Origin: Plantactinospora mayteni
GTDB taxonomy: Bacteria; Actinomycetota; Actinomycetes; Mycobacteriales; Micromonosporaceae
Assembly (NCBI RefSeq): GCF_016862935.1
Contig: NZ_BONX01000023.1
Coordinates: 434,001-498,000 of the forward strand
DNA length: 64,000 bases
Reading direction: 5' to 3'
Shown in pieces: positions 37,975 to 45,738 of the stretch (positions are counted from its first letter, which is position 1; every line of letters starts with the position of its first letter). A program made the position numbers and the translations under genes. The notes beneath the pieces were generated by a model. The model worked only from the letters and a program-made list of their open reading frames with translations, made no database searches and had not been told where the DNA came from.

Positions 37975-38058
37975 GGGTCACGACAGTGGCAGACCTAGTT
38001 ACGGCGACGGCAGGCTGGGTCACGACAGCGGCAGACCGAGTCGCGGCGACGGCAGGCC
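37975..38058. repeat. 42-bp direct repeat, two full copies
   Basis: The unit beginning GGGTCACGACAGTGGCAGAC and ending CGGCGACGGCAGGCT occurs at 37975-38016 and again, with five changes, at 38017-38058. A decayed third copy follows. It lies in the 168-bp gap between convergent genes. Confidence 0.8.
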
Positions 38059-38093
38059 GGGGAACGGCAGCGGCGGGCTGGGGCAGAGCCGAG

Positions 38094-39203
38094 TCAGAGT
38101 GGCGGGAGGCCGAGGGCGTCGTCGACGCGGCCCAGCACCGCGACGTCGTCCGCGCCCACGCCCCGGAGCAGGTCGATCGCGGTCGCCCGGATCTGACCCA
38201 CGATCATGATGATCGGCAACGGGGGTTGTCGGGTGAGCAGCCGCCCGGCGGTGCGTACCGCGTCCAGGGCGGCGACGTCGGTCTGCTCGGCGTACCGGTC
38301 GGCCGCCTCGTCCTGCCCGCTCAGGTCGGCGGCGAGCGCCTCGCCGGCACAGCGCATCGCCTCGGCGAGCAACCGCAACGCCTCGCCGAGTTCCGGCGGA
38401 CTGGGTACCGGCAGCCGAGTCAGCGCCACCCCGGCTCGGGCCAGTACCCGCAGGTTGCGTACCGCGAAGTCGACCTGCCGGCTCGACGCGTCGAGCGCGT
38501 GTACCCGCCCGATGTGCCGGTGCCGCCGTACGTGCAGCCGCAGCGCCTCCCCGGCGGCCAGTACCGCCGTCTGGAGCTTGTCCACCGCGGCGTCCAGCCG
38601 GCGGGCCCGCTCCAGCGCGGCGAGCGCCGCCGGCTCGTCGCGGCGGTCCAGCGCCTCGCTGATCTCGGTGAGCAGCTCCGCCAGCGCGGCGAAGGTCTGA
38701 CGCGACTCGGCCAGCAGCGGGGCGAGCGGCTGCCGGGCGCTGACCAACTGGCTCGCGGCCAGCGCCACCACCCCGCCGATCAGCGCGTCCACGAACCGGA
38801 ACGGCACCAGCGCGTCGGTCGACGGCGGCACCGTCACCAGATAGAGGGCGGAGACCGTGGCCTGCACCACGGAAACGCTGCTCGCGCCGATCGCCGTGGC
38901 GAGCCCGACGGTCAGCAGCACGACGGTGAGTACCGTCCAGGTGGTCCGGCCGAGGGCCTGCACCACGAGGTCGGCGACGAGTACCCCGGCGGCGACCCCG
39001 AGCACCACCTCCACGGCCCGGCGCACCCGCTGGCCCCGGGCCTGGCCCAGCACGATCAGCGCCGCCGCCGGGGCGAAGAACGGTTGCGGATGACCGAGCA
39101 CCGCCGCCGCGAGCGCCCAGGAGACGGTCGCGGCCAGCGTCGCCTCGACCACCGGCAGCCAACCCTGGCGCAGCCGGTCGACGACGGGCCGGAGCCATCC
39201 CAC
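38094..39203 (-). CDS. FUSC-family membrane protein (aromatic acid exporter-like)
   Basis: 369 aa, beginning at the GTG at 39203 (VGWLRPVVDRLRQGW); the open frame extends upstream only as basic, non-coding-looking sequence. About six hydrophobic segments occupy residues 15-155 in the order typical of the FUSC/YccS N-terminal half. These include PQPFFAPAAALIVLGQARGQRVRRAVEVVLGVAAG, the hallmark hinge. The remaining 200 residues form a helical cytoplasmic domain. Relatives export aromatic acids or polyamine-like compounds; the cargo here is unknown. Confidence 0.87.
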   Translation of the reverse strand: MGWLRPVVDRLRQGWLPVVEATLAATVSWALAAAVLGHPQPFFAPAAALIVLGQARGQRVRRAVEVVLGVAAGVLVADLVVQALGRTTWTVLTVVLLTVGLATAIGASSVSVVQATVSALYLVTVPPSTDALVPFRFVDALIGGVVALAASQLVSARQPLAPLLAESRQTFAALAELLTEISEALDRRDEPAALAALERARRLDAAVDKLQTAVLAAGEALRLHVRRHRHIGRVHALDASSRQVDFAVRNLRVLARAGVALTRLPVPSPPELGEALRLLAEAMRCAGEALAADLSGQDEAADRYAEQTDVAALDAVRTAGRLLTRQPPLPIIMIVGQIRATAIDLLRGVGADDVAVLGRVDDALGLPPL

Positions 39204-39316
39204 CGGCGAACACCTCGTCCCTGACGATCGTTTCCCGCACGATAGCCGCTGCTGGGACCGCCTCCGGCGCGGGAGCCCGTCGTCGCCGACCGCCCCGACC
39301 GGTAGCCTCGGTCGCC

Positions 39317-39865
39317 GTGACCGGTGTCCTGCACTCACACTGCTCGTACTGCGGCACGGCCTATTCGGCGCCGGCCTGGCCCCGGGTCTGCGCCCACTGC
39401 GGCCGGACCACCTGGCGGAACCCGTCACCGGTGGCGCTGGCGATCCTGCCGGTGCTGACCGCCGACGGCATCGGCGTGGTGGTGCAGCGCCGGGACATCG
39501 AGCCGGGCCGGGGGCTGCTCGCGCTGCCGGGCGGGTTCATCGACTACGGCGAGGACTGGCGCGACGCGCTGGTCCGGGAACTCCGCGAGGAGACCGGCCT
39601 GGTCGCCGACGCCGGGACGGCGAACCTGTACGCGGTGCACAGCGTACCGGCGGGCGGCACGATCCTGATCTTCGGCGTACTGCCGGCGCGGCCGGCCGAC
39701 TCACTGCCCGTCTCGGCACCGACCGAGGAGGCCAGCGAGTGGTTGGTACTCACCGAGCCGGCGGAGTTGGCCTTCGCCATCCACACCGAGGTGCTGGCCG
39801 GGTTCCTGGCCGCCAACCGGCCGTCCGGATCGGCCGAGTCGGGCCCGACCCCGCCGACCAACTGA
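39317..39865 (+). CDS. Nudix hydrolase with N-terminal zinc ribbon
   Basis: 182 aa, GTG start. Two CxxC pairs (CSYCG at about 9-13, CAHCGR at about 25-30) form a zinc ribbon like that of NudC-type proteins. The Nudix box is complete: GGFIDYGEDWRDALVRELREETGL (GX5EX7REUXEEXGU). It hydrolyses a nucleoside diphosphate linked to another group. It lacks the long N-terminal part of true NudC, so NADH specificity is not implied. TAGCCT lies 8 bases before the GTG, making a leaderless transcript plausible. Confidence 0.9.
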   Translation: MTGVLHSHCSYCGTAYSAPAWPRVCAHCGRTTWRNPSPVALAILPVLTADGIGVVVQRRDIEPGRGLLALPGGFIDYGEDWRDALVRELREETGLVADAGTANLYAVHSVPAGGTILIFGVLPARPADSLPVSAPTEEASEWLVLTEPAELAFAIHTEVLAGFLAANRPSGSAESGPTPPTN

Positions 39866-39915
39866 TCCCGGCCGTTCGGCAGCAGGGAGGAGCCTTGCCG
39901 TCTCACATCAGCTCC

Positions 39916-39979
39916 GCAGGCATCGCCGGGTTGCCTGCCGGTCTCCCATCAGCTCCGCAGGCATCGCCGGGATGCCTGC
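39916..39979. terminator. two tandem hairpins in a 41-bp direct repeat (probable terminators)
   Basis: GCAGGCA (39916-39922) pairs with TGCCTGC (39932-39938), and the same arms recur at 39957-39963 and 39973-39979. Each hairpin is preceded by CATCAGCTCC, so the whole unit is duplicated. They lie between the convergent Nudix and MauE-like genes. Confidence 0.65.
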
Positions 39980-40067
39980 CGGTGGGCGGCCACAACTGAC
40001 TCCCGCCGGCCGACGCCGCCCGCACGACGTCGGTCGGCGGGCCCGAGCAGGCGCGTTCGCCGCCGGC

Positions 40068-40607
40068 TCAGCGGATGCCCGTCGATGCTGGTTCGACCAG
40101 GGCGATGATGTCGTCGAGCATGACGACCAAGCCGCCGAGCACCGCACCGGCGACCGCCACCACCACGGCGATGCCGGCGTCAACGGGCCCGCCCGACAAC
40201 GAACCGAGAAGCCCGAGCAGGGCGACCGCGACAAGTACGACGTTACGGCCGACGTGGCGGGCGCCCAGCGGCGTCTCGGAACGGCCGAAGCACCGGCACG
40301 GTTCGCGGTTGCCTCGGGCCAGCGACATCGCGATGCCGGCGGTCATCGCCGCCAGCAAACCGACTGCCAGCCCGAACCCGAGCACGCCCGCCTGCCGGGC
40401 CGGTACCGCCAACGCGAGCACGATGGCCAGCTCGGCAGCGGCCACGGCGACCGCCGCCGGCCGGGCCAGCGCGGGCGGCAGTACGCCCATCTGCCGGACC
40501 GAGGCCACGAACTCGGTGAACGCGGTGGCTCTCCGGAGTTTCCCGGCTACCGCGATGACGAATACGACGCCGATCAACACCCGGCAACCGATGGCCAGAC
40601 TCGTCAT
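40068..40607 (-). CDS. MauE/DoxX-like redox-associated membrane protein
   Basis: 179 aa integral membrane protein with four main hydrophobic segments. It begins CRVLIGVVFVIAVAGKLRRATAFTEFVASV, the characteristic MauE-like first helix and loop. A cysteine pair, Cys104 and Cys106 in EPCRCFG, lies after helix 3, as in MauE. MauE is needed with MauD to form the disulfides of the methylamine dehydrogenase small subunit. Here there is no mau structural gene; instead the locus encodes a Cys-rich peptide, a CxxC redoxin, an exporter and a signal peptidase. It is inferred to pass electrons between the membrane and the redoxin. GGAGAAAG precedes the ATG. Confidence 0.87.
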   Translation of the reverse strand: MTSLAIGCRVLIGVVFVIAVAGKLRRATAFTEFVASVRQMGVLPPALARPAAVAVAAAELAIVLALAVPARQAGVLGFGLAVGLLAAMTAGIAMSLARGNREPCRCFGRSETPLGARHVGRNVVLVAVALLGLLGSLSGGPVDAGIAVVVAVAGAVLGGLVVMLDDIIALVEPASTGIR

Positions 40608-40620
40608 GTCTTCTTTCTCC

Positions 40621-40746
40621 TCAGCAGGGGCCGGAGGCCACGCCGACCAGGTGGGAACTCTCGCGGTAACCGCGCGTCCGGGAGTCGATGCTCTTGCGCC
40701 GCCGGGTGCAGTGGGCGATGGACCGGCTGAAGTTGTCGCCGAGCAC
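40621..40746 (-). pseudogene. in-frame fragment resembling S26 signal-peptidase box E
   Basis: In the same frame as the S26 gene, after its stop codon, 41 codons read from a GTG to a stop 13 bases before the mauE-like ATG. The translation has LGDNFSRSI, then ten extra residues (AHCTRRRKSI), then DSRTRGY and ESSHLVGVA. Without the extra residues it matches GDNxxxSxDSRxxG, box E of type I signal peptidases. The 30-bp insert is bounded by ATCG direct repeats, and third-position G/C is very high. It could be a decayed duplicate or a small translated protein; no ribosome-binding site is seen. Confidence 0.4.
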
Positions 40747-40806
40747 CGTCCCGACGCCATCCGCCCGCTCGTCCGCCGACCGACGGGACGTGGTGGAGGG
40801 CGAGGG

Positions 40807-41361
40807 TCACCGTTCACCCCGATCGACGGGCCGGTGCGCTACGTGCCGCTCGTCGGGACAGGGCACCCGCACGGGATCGGCCCGGGGTTCGGGCTTGACC
40901 GGTACGGCGGGAGCCTGGCCGTGCAGTGGTCGGAGCACCACGCCCACCACCGCGTCGGTGGGCACGTACCCGTAGAGGCGAGAGTCACCGCTGCCGTCGG
41001 GGTTGTCGCCCAACAGCACGAGCTGACCGGGGGGCACCACCGGCGAGTCGTCGATGCGGAACGGCACCGGATCACCCGCGACCGCCGCTACCCGCTTGAT
41101 GACCCGTCGGTTGGCGAGGGACTCCTCGGGGGTGACCCACTCGGGAATCGGCCGGAGTCGTTCCGGCAGGTCGACCACGACCACCTGACCGACCCGTACC
41201 CGACGGCCGGCGCGACGTCGGGCCAGCAGGCGGTCGCCGTGCTGGTAGGTCGGCACCATGCTGGGGCCACGTACGGTGACCACGAGATGGGCGCGGCGCA
41301 GCCACGCCAGCCACGCGGTGACGGCGACGACGAGCAGCACGGCCAGCGGCAGCCACCTCAT
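40807..41361 (-). CDS. S26-family signal peptidase
   Basis: 184 aa membrane-anchored serine protease with one N-terminal helix (residues 3-20). The catalytic Ser34 is in VRGPSMVPT and the general-base Lys89 is in NRRVIKRVAAVAGDPV. Box E reads LLGDNPDGSGDSRLYGYVP. The family cleaves exported proteins after AxA-type sites. Its ATG overlaps the stop of the ABC exporter gene (ATGA). The Cys-rich peptide of this locus ends its leader in SAAA, a suitable cleavage site, so this is probably its leader peptidase. The last 35 residues are Pro/Arg-rich and not conserved in appearance. Confidence 0.9.
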   Translation of the reverse strand: MRWLPLAVLLVVAVTAWLAWLRRAHLVVTVRGPSMVPTYQHGDRLLARRRAGRRVRVGQVVVVDLPERLRPIPEWVTPEESLANRRVIKRVAAVAGDPVPFRIDDSPVVPPGQLVLLGDNPDGSGDSRLYGYVPTDAVVGVVLRPLHGQAPAVPVKPEPRADPVRVPCPDERHVAHRPVDRGER

Positions 41362-43223
41362 GCCGGTGCCGCCGCGACGTAGCCCTGGGCCTGGAGGTTG
41401 AACAGCCGGGCGTAGATCCCGGACTCGGCCAGCAACGTCGGGTGGTCACCGCACTCGACGATCTGACCGTCGGAGAGCACCACGATCCGGTCCGCGTCCC
41501 GGACCGTGTTGAGGCGGTGCGAGATCAGCAGGCTGGTCCGGCCGGCGCGGTGGTCCCGGAGCCGGACATGGATCTCCGCCTCCGCCTCCGCGTCCAGTCC
41601 GGAGCTGGGTTCGTCGAGGATCAGCAGGTCCCGGTCGTCCCGCATCAACGCCCGGGCCAGGGCCAGCCGCTGCCCCTGGCCGCCGGAGAGCAGTACTCCG
41701 GTGTCGGCGTCCTCCTTGTCGATGCCCTCGAGGAACATCCGGGTCAGCATCGTGTCGTACCCCTTGGGGAGCTTGGTCAGTGTCTCGTGCACTCCGGCGC
41801 GGTGGGCAGCCGCCTCGACGCGCCGCCGGTCCCGCAGGCCGGTCAGGTCACCCAGGCCGATGTTCTCCGCCGCCGAGAGTTCGTACTCGGTGTAGTCCTG
41901 GAACACCGTGCCGATCCGCTGCCGCAGCTCGGCCGGGTCGAACTCCCGCAGGTCGACACCGTCCCAGCGGATCTCGCCCCGGCCCGGATCGTACAGCCGG
42001 CACAGCAGCTTGACCACGGTGCTCTTGCCGGAGCCGTTCAGCCCGACCAGGGCGGCGGCCCCGCCGGCGGGAATCGTGAGGTTCACGCCGCGCAGCACCC
42101 ACGGCCGGTCCGGGCCGTAGCGGAACCACACGTCCCGGAACTCGATCCCCACGGTCAGCGCGGGTACCGGTGTGGGCGCCGCCGGAACCGGCAGGTCGGG
42201 TTCGACCGTGGTCGCCACGTGGTAGTGGTCCAGCATCATCAGCGCGTGGTGGGCGGCGCCGAACTGGCTCACGATCCCGGAGAGGCCACCCTGGACCCCG
42301 GCGACCGCGGCCACGAAGACCGTGACGTCCCCCACGCTGAGCTGGCCGGAGCGGCTCGCCATGACCGCCCAGACCAGCCCTCCGCCGGCGGTCACCGCCC
42401 CGAGGAGGGCGAGGAGGGTCTGGATCTTCAGATCTTTCCGGTCGACGGCCCGGCTGTCGGTGTTGGCGGAGTGCAGTTCGTGGAGCATCCGGTCCCGGAA
42501 GAACACGCCCAGCCCGAAGAGCCGGATCTCCTTCGCTCCTCGGGGCTCGCTGAGCAGGTTGGCGTAGAAGTACTGCCGGCGTCCGGCGTACCCGACCCGC
42601 CACATCGTCGCGGTGCGGAGCCGGCTCAGCAGGATCTCCGCCCGGAGGGTGGGAACCGCGGCCACCGCGACGGCCACGACCAGCCAGGGATTCATCAGCC
42701 ACAGGGTGGCCAGGAAGCCGACGGCGGTCAGGGCGTTCCGCCCGATGCCGGTCGCGTTGGTCAGCAGGTCCCCCGGGCCGGTGCCGCCGGCCTGCTGTGC
42801 GAGCTGGAGCCGGGTGTGGAACGTCGGGTCCTCCAGCTTCGCGAGACCGCGCAACCGCTCGTTGACCGCGCGGTAGAGCCGGTCCACCGCGTGCACCCGT
42901 ACCCGGCGGCCCAGTTCCGCCTCGGCGTAGCGGATCAGGCGGGGCAGAATCACCACGGCGATCCCGGCGGCGGCCAGGGCCACGGTCAGCCAGACCAGCA
43001 CCGCTTCGGCCCGGCTCAGGATCAGACCGTCGAGGACCAGCCGGGTGAGCCAGGCGACCGCCACGGGCATCAGCCCGGTCGCGACGGCCAGCGCGAGCAG
43101 CCCGACGAGTATCCACGGAGCCGCGCGCAGCGCCAGGGCGGCGGCGGTCCGGGCGTGGCCGACCATCACCCGGAAGGTGATCCGCTCCGTAGTACCTCCC
43201 GGGCCACCGGGGAGGCCGATCAT
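41358..43223 (-). CDS. ABC exporter (fused transmembrane and ATPase domains)
   Basis: 621 aa half-transporter. Six membrane helices lie in about residues 30-320, then the ATPase domain with Walker A GLNGSGKST, signature LSGGQGQR and Walker B LLILDEPSSGLD, and the H-loop ISHRLNTV. It has no N-terminal C39 peptidase domain, so leader removal must be done by another protease, consistent with the adjacent S26 enzyme. Both ends overlap neighbours by ATGA. It most likely exports the Cys-rich peptide encoded upstream. The ATG at 43223 follows the redoxin stop directly; a longer open frame from 43295 is unlikely. Confidence 0.92.
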   Translation of the reverse strand: MIGLPGGPGGTTERITFRVMVGHARTAAALALRAAPWILVGLLALAVATGLMPVAVAWLTRLVLDGLILSRAEAVLVWLTVALAAAGIAVVILPRLIRYAEAELGRRVRVHAVDRLYRAVNERLRGLAKLEDPTFHTRLQLAQQAGGTGPGDLLTNATGIGRNALTAVGFLATLWLMNPWLVVAVAVAAVPTLRAEILLSRLRTATMWRVGYAGRRQYFYANLLSEPRGAKEIRLFGLGVFFRDRMLHELHSANTDSRAVDRKDLKIQTLLALLGAVTAGGGLVWAVMASRSGQLSVGDVTVFVAAVAGVQGGLSGIVSQFGAAHHALMMLDHYHVATTVEPDLPVPAAPTPVPALTVGIEFRDVWFRYGPDRPWVLRGVNLTIPAGGAAALVGLNGSGKSTVVKLLCRLYDPGRGEIRWDGVDLREFDPAELRQRIGTVFQDYTEYELSAAENIGLGDLTGLRDRRRVEAAAHRAGVHETLTKLPKGYDTMLTRMFLEGIDKEDADTGVLLSGGQGQRLALARALMRDDRDLLILDEPSSGLDAEAEAEIHVRLRDHRAGRTSLLISHRLNTVRDADRIVVLSDGQIVECGDHPTLLAESGIYARLFNLQAQGYVAAAPA

Positions 43224-43762
43224 GCGGCGACCGGGACCGCCACCACGTCCGCGGGCCGGGTGGTCACCACCGCCCCGTGTTCGTCCAGACGGCACATCGC
43301 CGGGTAGCCGGTGACCTCGAACGCCTCGCCCACCGGGCCCTTCCGTTCCTCGACGACCACCATCGCGATCCCACGGAGCTGCTCGACCATGTCAGCGGCG
43401 TCGGCCGCCTTCTCGGCGACCACCACGGCCAGGACGTGACGCGGCCCGGCCGGCAGGGCCCGGGCCGCCTCGACGAACCGGGGGAGCCACTCGGCGCAGG
43501 ACGAACAGGTGGTGGAGAAGAAGCCGGCCATCGCGCCGTCCCGGGCCAGGTCAGCCTCGTTGACCTGGGCGCCGTCCACGGTGGTGGCCCGGAACGGGGA
43601 AGGCCGCTTGCCCACTGCGATCAGGGGCTGCGGTCGTGGCACCGCCATGGAGATGCTCAGCAACTGCTCGGAATGGTTCCGCAGCCGCCGGATCACCCCT
43701 AGCGTCAGAATCAGGTTGAGCAGCGTGACGACGATACACAGAACCACCACAGCAACAGACAT
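43220..43762 (-). CDS. membrane-anchored thioredoxin-like protein (MauD/TlpA-like)
   Basis: 180 aa. One N-terminal membrane helix (residues 4-24) is followed by a redoxin domain facing outside. The active site is Cys86-Ser-Ser-Cys89 in FFSTTCSSCAEWLPRF, and the cis-proline motif is GYPAM. The layout matches MauD, which together with MauE forms disulfides in the methylamine dehydrogenase small subunit. It is the first gene of the tightly overlapping redoxin-exporter-peptidase run, 298 bp downstream of the Cys-rich peptide gene. It is inferred to oxidise or isomerise the peptide's cysteines after export. Confidence 0.9.
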   Translation of the reverse strand: MSVAVVVLCIVVTLLNLILTLGVIRRLRNHSEQLLSISMAVPRPQPLIAVGKRPSPFRATTVDGAQVNEADLARDGAMAGFFSTTCSSCAEWLPRFVEAARALPAGPRHVLAVVVAEKAADAADMVEQLRGIAMVVVEERKGPVGEAFEVTGYPAMCRLDEHGAVVTTRPADVVAVPVAA

Positions 43763-44060
43763 GCCGACCCCGTCCTTTCCGTTCCTACCGTGTCCTACCG
43801 TGCGGACTCGTTGCCACCACGCCGTGTCGATGCTTGCCGGAGCAGCAACTCGAGAAGTGACACATATTCAGAGAGCCGATCCGTTAATACCGAACCGGCC
43901 GCCGCCAATCCTCACGAAGGATGGCAGCAGCCGGCCAATCGATACGGTGACTCGATTCGGCGTACGCCTTAACGTTTGCTGACCCACCGCTGTCGCCAGC
44001 ACGCAAGTCCCGGACGTTCCTTAGTCCAGGCAACGACGTACGCCAGCGATTCAGGAGCTA

Positions 44061-44261
44061 CTAGTGGCAGCCGGTGCACTCGATGATCTGGGCGCTGTTC
44101 GCGCAGTAGCAGTCGCGGTGCAGGCCACCGCCGCAGGAGGGGTAGTAGTAGCAGGGACCCGTGTACGGGTACGGGCCACAGGGGCAGCTCGCCGCCGCAC
44201 TGGTGGTCGGCACGAACTTGCTCAGCAGTCGGTCGCCGAGCATCTCGAGTTTCTCGAACAT
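44061..44261 (-). CDS. Cys-rich secreted peptide precursor (8 cysteines)
   Basis: 66 aa. The ATG at 44261 follows AAAGGGGAG by about three bases; an in-frame ATG at 44276 is less well placed. Residues 1-24 form a charged, amphipathic leader (LEMLGDRLLSKFVPTTSAAA) with no long hydrophobic core. The core (from Ser25) has cysteines at 26, 28, 37, 43, 51, 53, 62 and 65, and is rich in Tyr, Gly and Pro. The even cysteine number would allow four disulfides. The same-strand neighbours encode a CxxC redoxin, exporter, AxA-type signal peptidase and MauE-like protein. No lanthionine, radical-SAM or YcaO enzyme is nearby, so disulfides are the likeliest modification. I do not recognise a named family. 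Confidence 0.8.
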   Translation of the reverse strand: MFEKLEMLGDRLLSKFVPTTSAAASCPCGPYPYTGPCYYYPSCGGGLHRDCYCANSAQIIECTGCH

Positions 44262-44810
44262 CTGCTCCCCTTTCATCGGGGGTTGTCAGGCCCCCGCACT
44301 GACGTAGCAGCCCGTCATGAGGATCTAGACGGGAGTGAATCAGACGTTATCAGGGAACGTAGCCATCGAGCAACCTTCATGAACGCCCACCCCGCCCCCG
44401 CAACTACTGAGAGTTATTTACAACCGTCATCAGATGTTCATCATGAGTAGGAGGTTTCGGAAGTCATTCTGTATGATGCCCCGATCGGCAGCGGGCTCAC
44501 GGAGCGTGTTTGCCGGCGAGTGGTACGATCGCAACTTGCGGTCGAAGATGGAGACATTGGTCGTCCCCAGTGGACCGATTTTGTGCTGTGAACAGACTCG
44601 ACCATGGGATAGCCGCCGCGCGCCGGTCAGCTCGGGGGTGATCTCGGCCGGCGCGTCGCGAAAGGTCTGGAGAAGACGACGCGTCCGCCGTCAGCGACCG
44701 TGACGACGGAGGCGTTCGGTCGTGACGGCCACCCACTGGCGCAGCCGGATCGAGGGTGGAAGCCCAGGGCGTGCAGAGCGATACCTAGAAATCCAAGGGA
44801 TCATGGCGTC
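44262..44810. other. A/T-richer divergent intergenic region upstream of the Cys-rich peptide gene
   Basis: This 549-bp region separates the peptide gene from a divergent SUKH-like gene. Base composition is visibly less GC-rich than the rest of the window, for example GAGAGTTATTTACAACCGTC near 44409. An 89-codon open frame at 44434-44703 and a shorter one beside it have weak third-position bias and no homology I recognise. They may be remnants of a lost gene. Confidence 0.45.
44346..44373 (-). promoter_or_regulatory. candidate promoter for the Cys-rich peptide gene
   Basis: On the minus strand TTGCTC (44373-44368) and GATAAC (44351-44346) are 16 bases apart, about 85 bases upstream of the precursor start codon. 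The surrounding DNA is unusually A/T-rich. Assigned by eye only. Confidence 0.3.
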
Positions 44811-45503
44811 ATGACCCGCTTCACCGAACAGGAACTCAGATACCGCCGGATGCTGGACGAACTCCAGGCCGCCGCAGGGGTGGAGGTGTTCTACGAGGAG
44901 AGGGGGAACGTCGAGGAGGGCCTCGGCGAGGCTCCGGATGCCTTCGCCCTCTTCGAGGAGTGGCACGGCATCCGACTCGCTCCGGAACTGCGGCGCGGCT
45001 TCCTCCGGTTCGACGGAATCTCCTGCCATTGGAGGCTCAGGAGGGGCGAGTCGAGCCTGAGCGGTGAGTTCTCGTTGCGCCATCTCTCCGCCGCCTTCTT
45101 CGCCACCGGTGAGCACCTGATCCACGAGGACCTCGACCCGGAACGGCGCGTTCTCTACTCGGGGTTCCGCATCTTCGACGAGCACGCCAGGACCGGGGCA
45201 GGCACCCTCGCGGCACTGGGCATCCCGCCCGCCGCGACGGGGCTCCTCTCGCCGGAGATCTGGTACTACGACAGTTCCGACGGGGAACTGAAACTGGACC
45301 TCGACTATGCCCAGTACATCGACACGCTCCTCGTCACCAGGGGGACGAACGGCTGGCAGTACCTGTACGCCGACGTGGACCTGACCGAGAGTGGCCTCGC
45401 GGGTGTTGGGGATGACCTACGGACCATGCTCGACGTGTTCCCGGAACTCTTCCCGGACCACGACTACGCGGACCTCCGTACCCGCCTCCAGGAGCGCCTG
45501 TGA
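44811..45503 (+). CDS. SMI1/KNR4 (SUKH)-like protein
   Basis: 230 aa cytoplasmic protein, ATG preceded by AAGGGA. The segment EEWHGIRLAPELRRGFLRFDGISCHWRLR, followed by SLSGEFSLRHLSAAFF, resembles the SUKH/SMI1-KNR4 fold, with an acidic N-terminal helix and LPxELRxFLxxxNG-like core. SUKH proteins are often immunity proteins of polymorphic toxins, but no toxin gene is adjacent; others have regulatory roles. It starts the plus-strand group that continues with a WD40-like gene. The family call is by pattern only. Confidence 0.6.
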   Translation: MTRFTEQELRYRRMLDELQAAAGVEVFYEERGNVEEGLGEAPDAFALFEEWHGIRLAPELRRGFLRFDGISCHWRLRRGESSLSGEFSLRHLSAAFFATGEHLIHEDLDPERRVLYSGFRIFDEHARTGAGTLAALGIPPAATGLLSPEIWYYDSSDGELKLDLDYAQYIDTLLVTRGTNGWQYLYADVDLTESGLAGVGDDLRTMLDVFPELFPDHDYADLRTRLQERL

Positions 45504-45738
45504 CCCTCATCGCCTGGGTACCCCGCCACCGGAGCTGACCTGCCTGATCACCCGATGGGCCGCCCCGAACCGTCGCCCCGGCACGGCGGTTGTCCCGACG
45601 ACAATCGGCCGTGCAGTAACGCCATCTCCGGCCACACACGACAGCGAGGTGGTCGACGCCGCACGGGCGGGGCAGCGTCGGGGGCCTGTGGCAGTATTCG
45701 GTGCGCTCTGCCCCATAGATCCCCTTGAGGAGACGACG

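Noticed and set aside
44434-44703. 89-codon plus-strand open frame with MFIMSRRFRKSFCMM start.
   Set aside because: Third-position bias and amino-acid composition are not coding-like, and no domain is recognised; treated as intergenic or decayed DNA.
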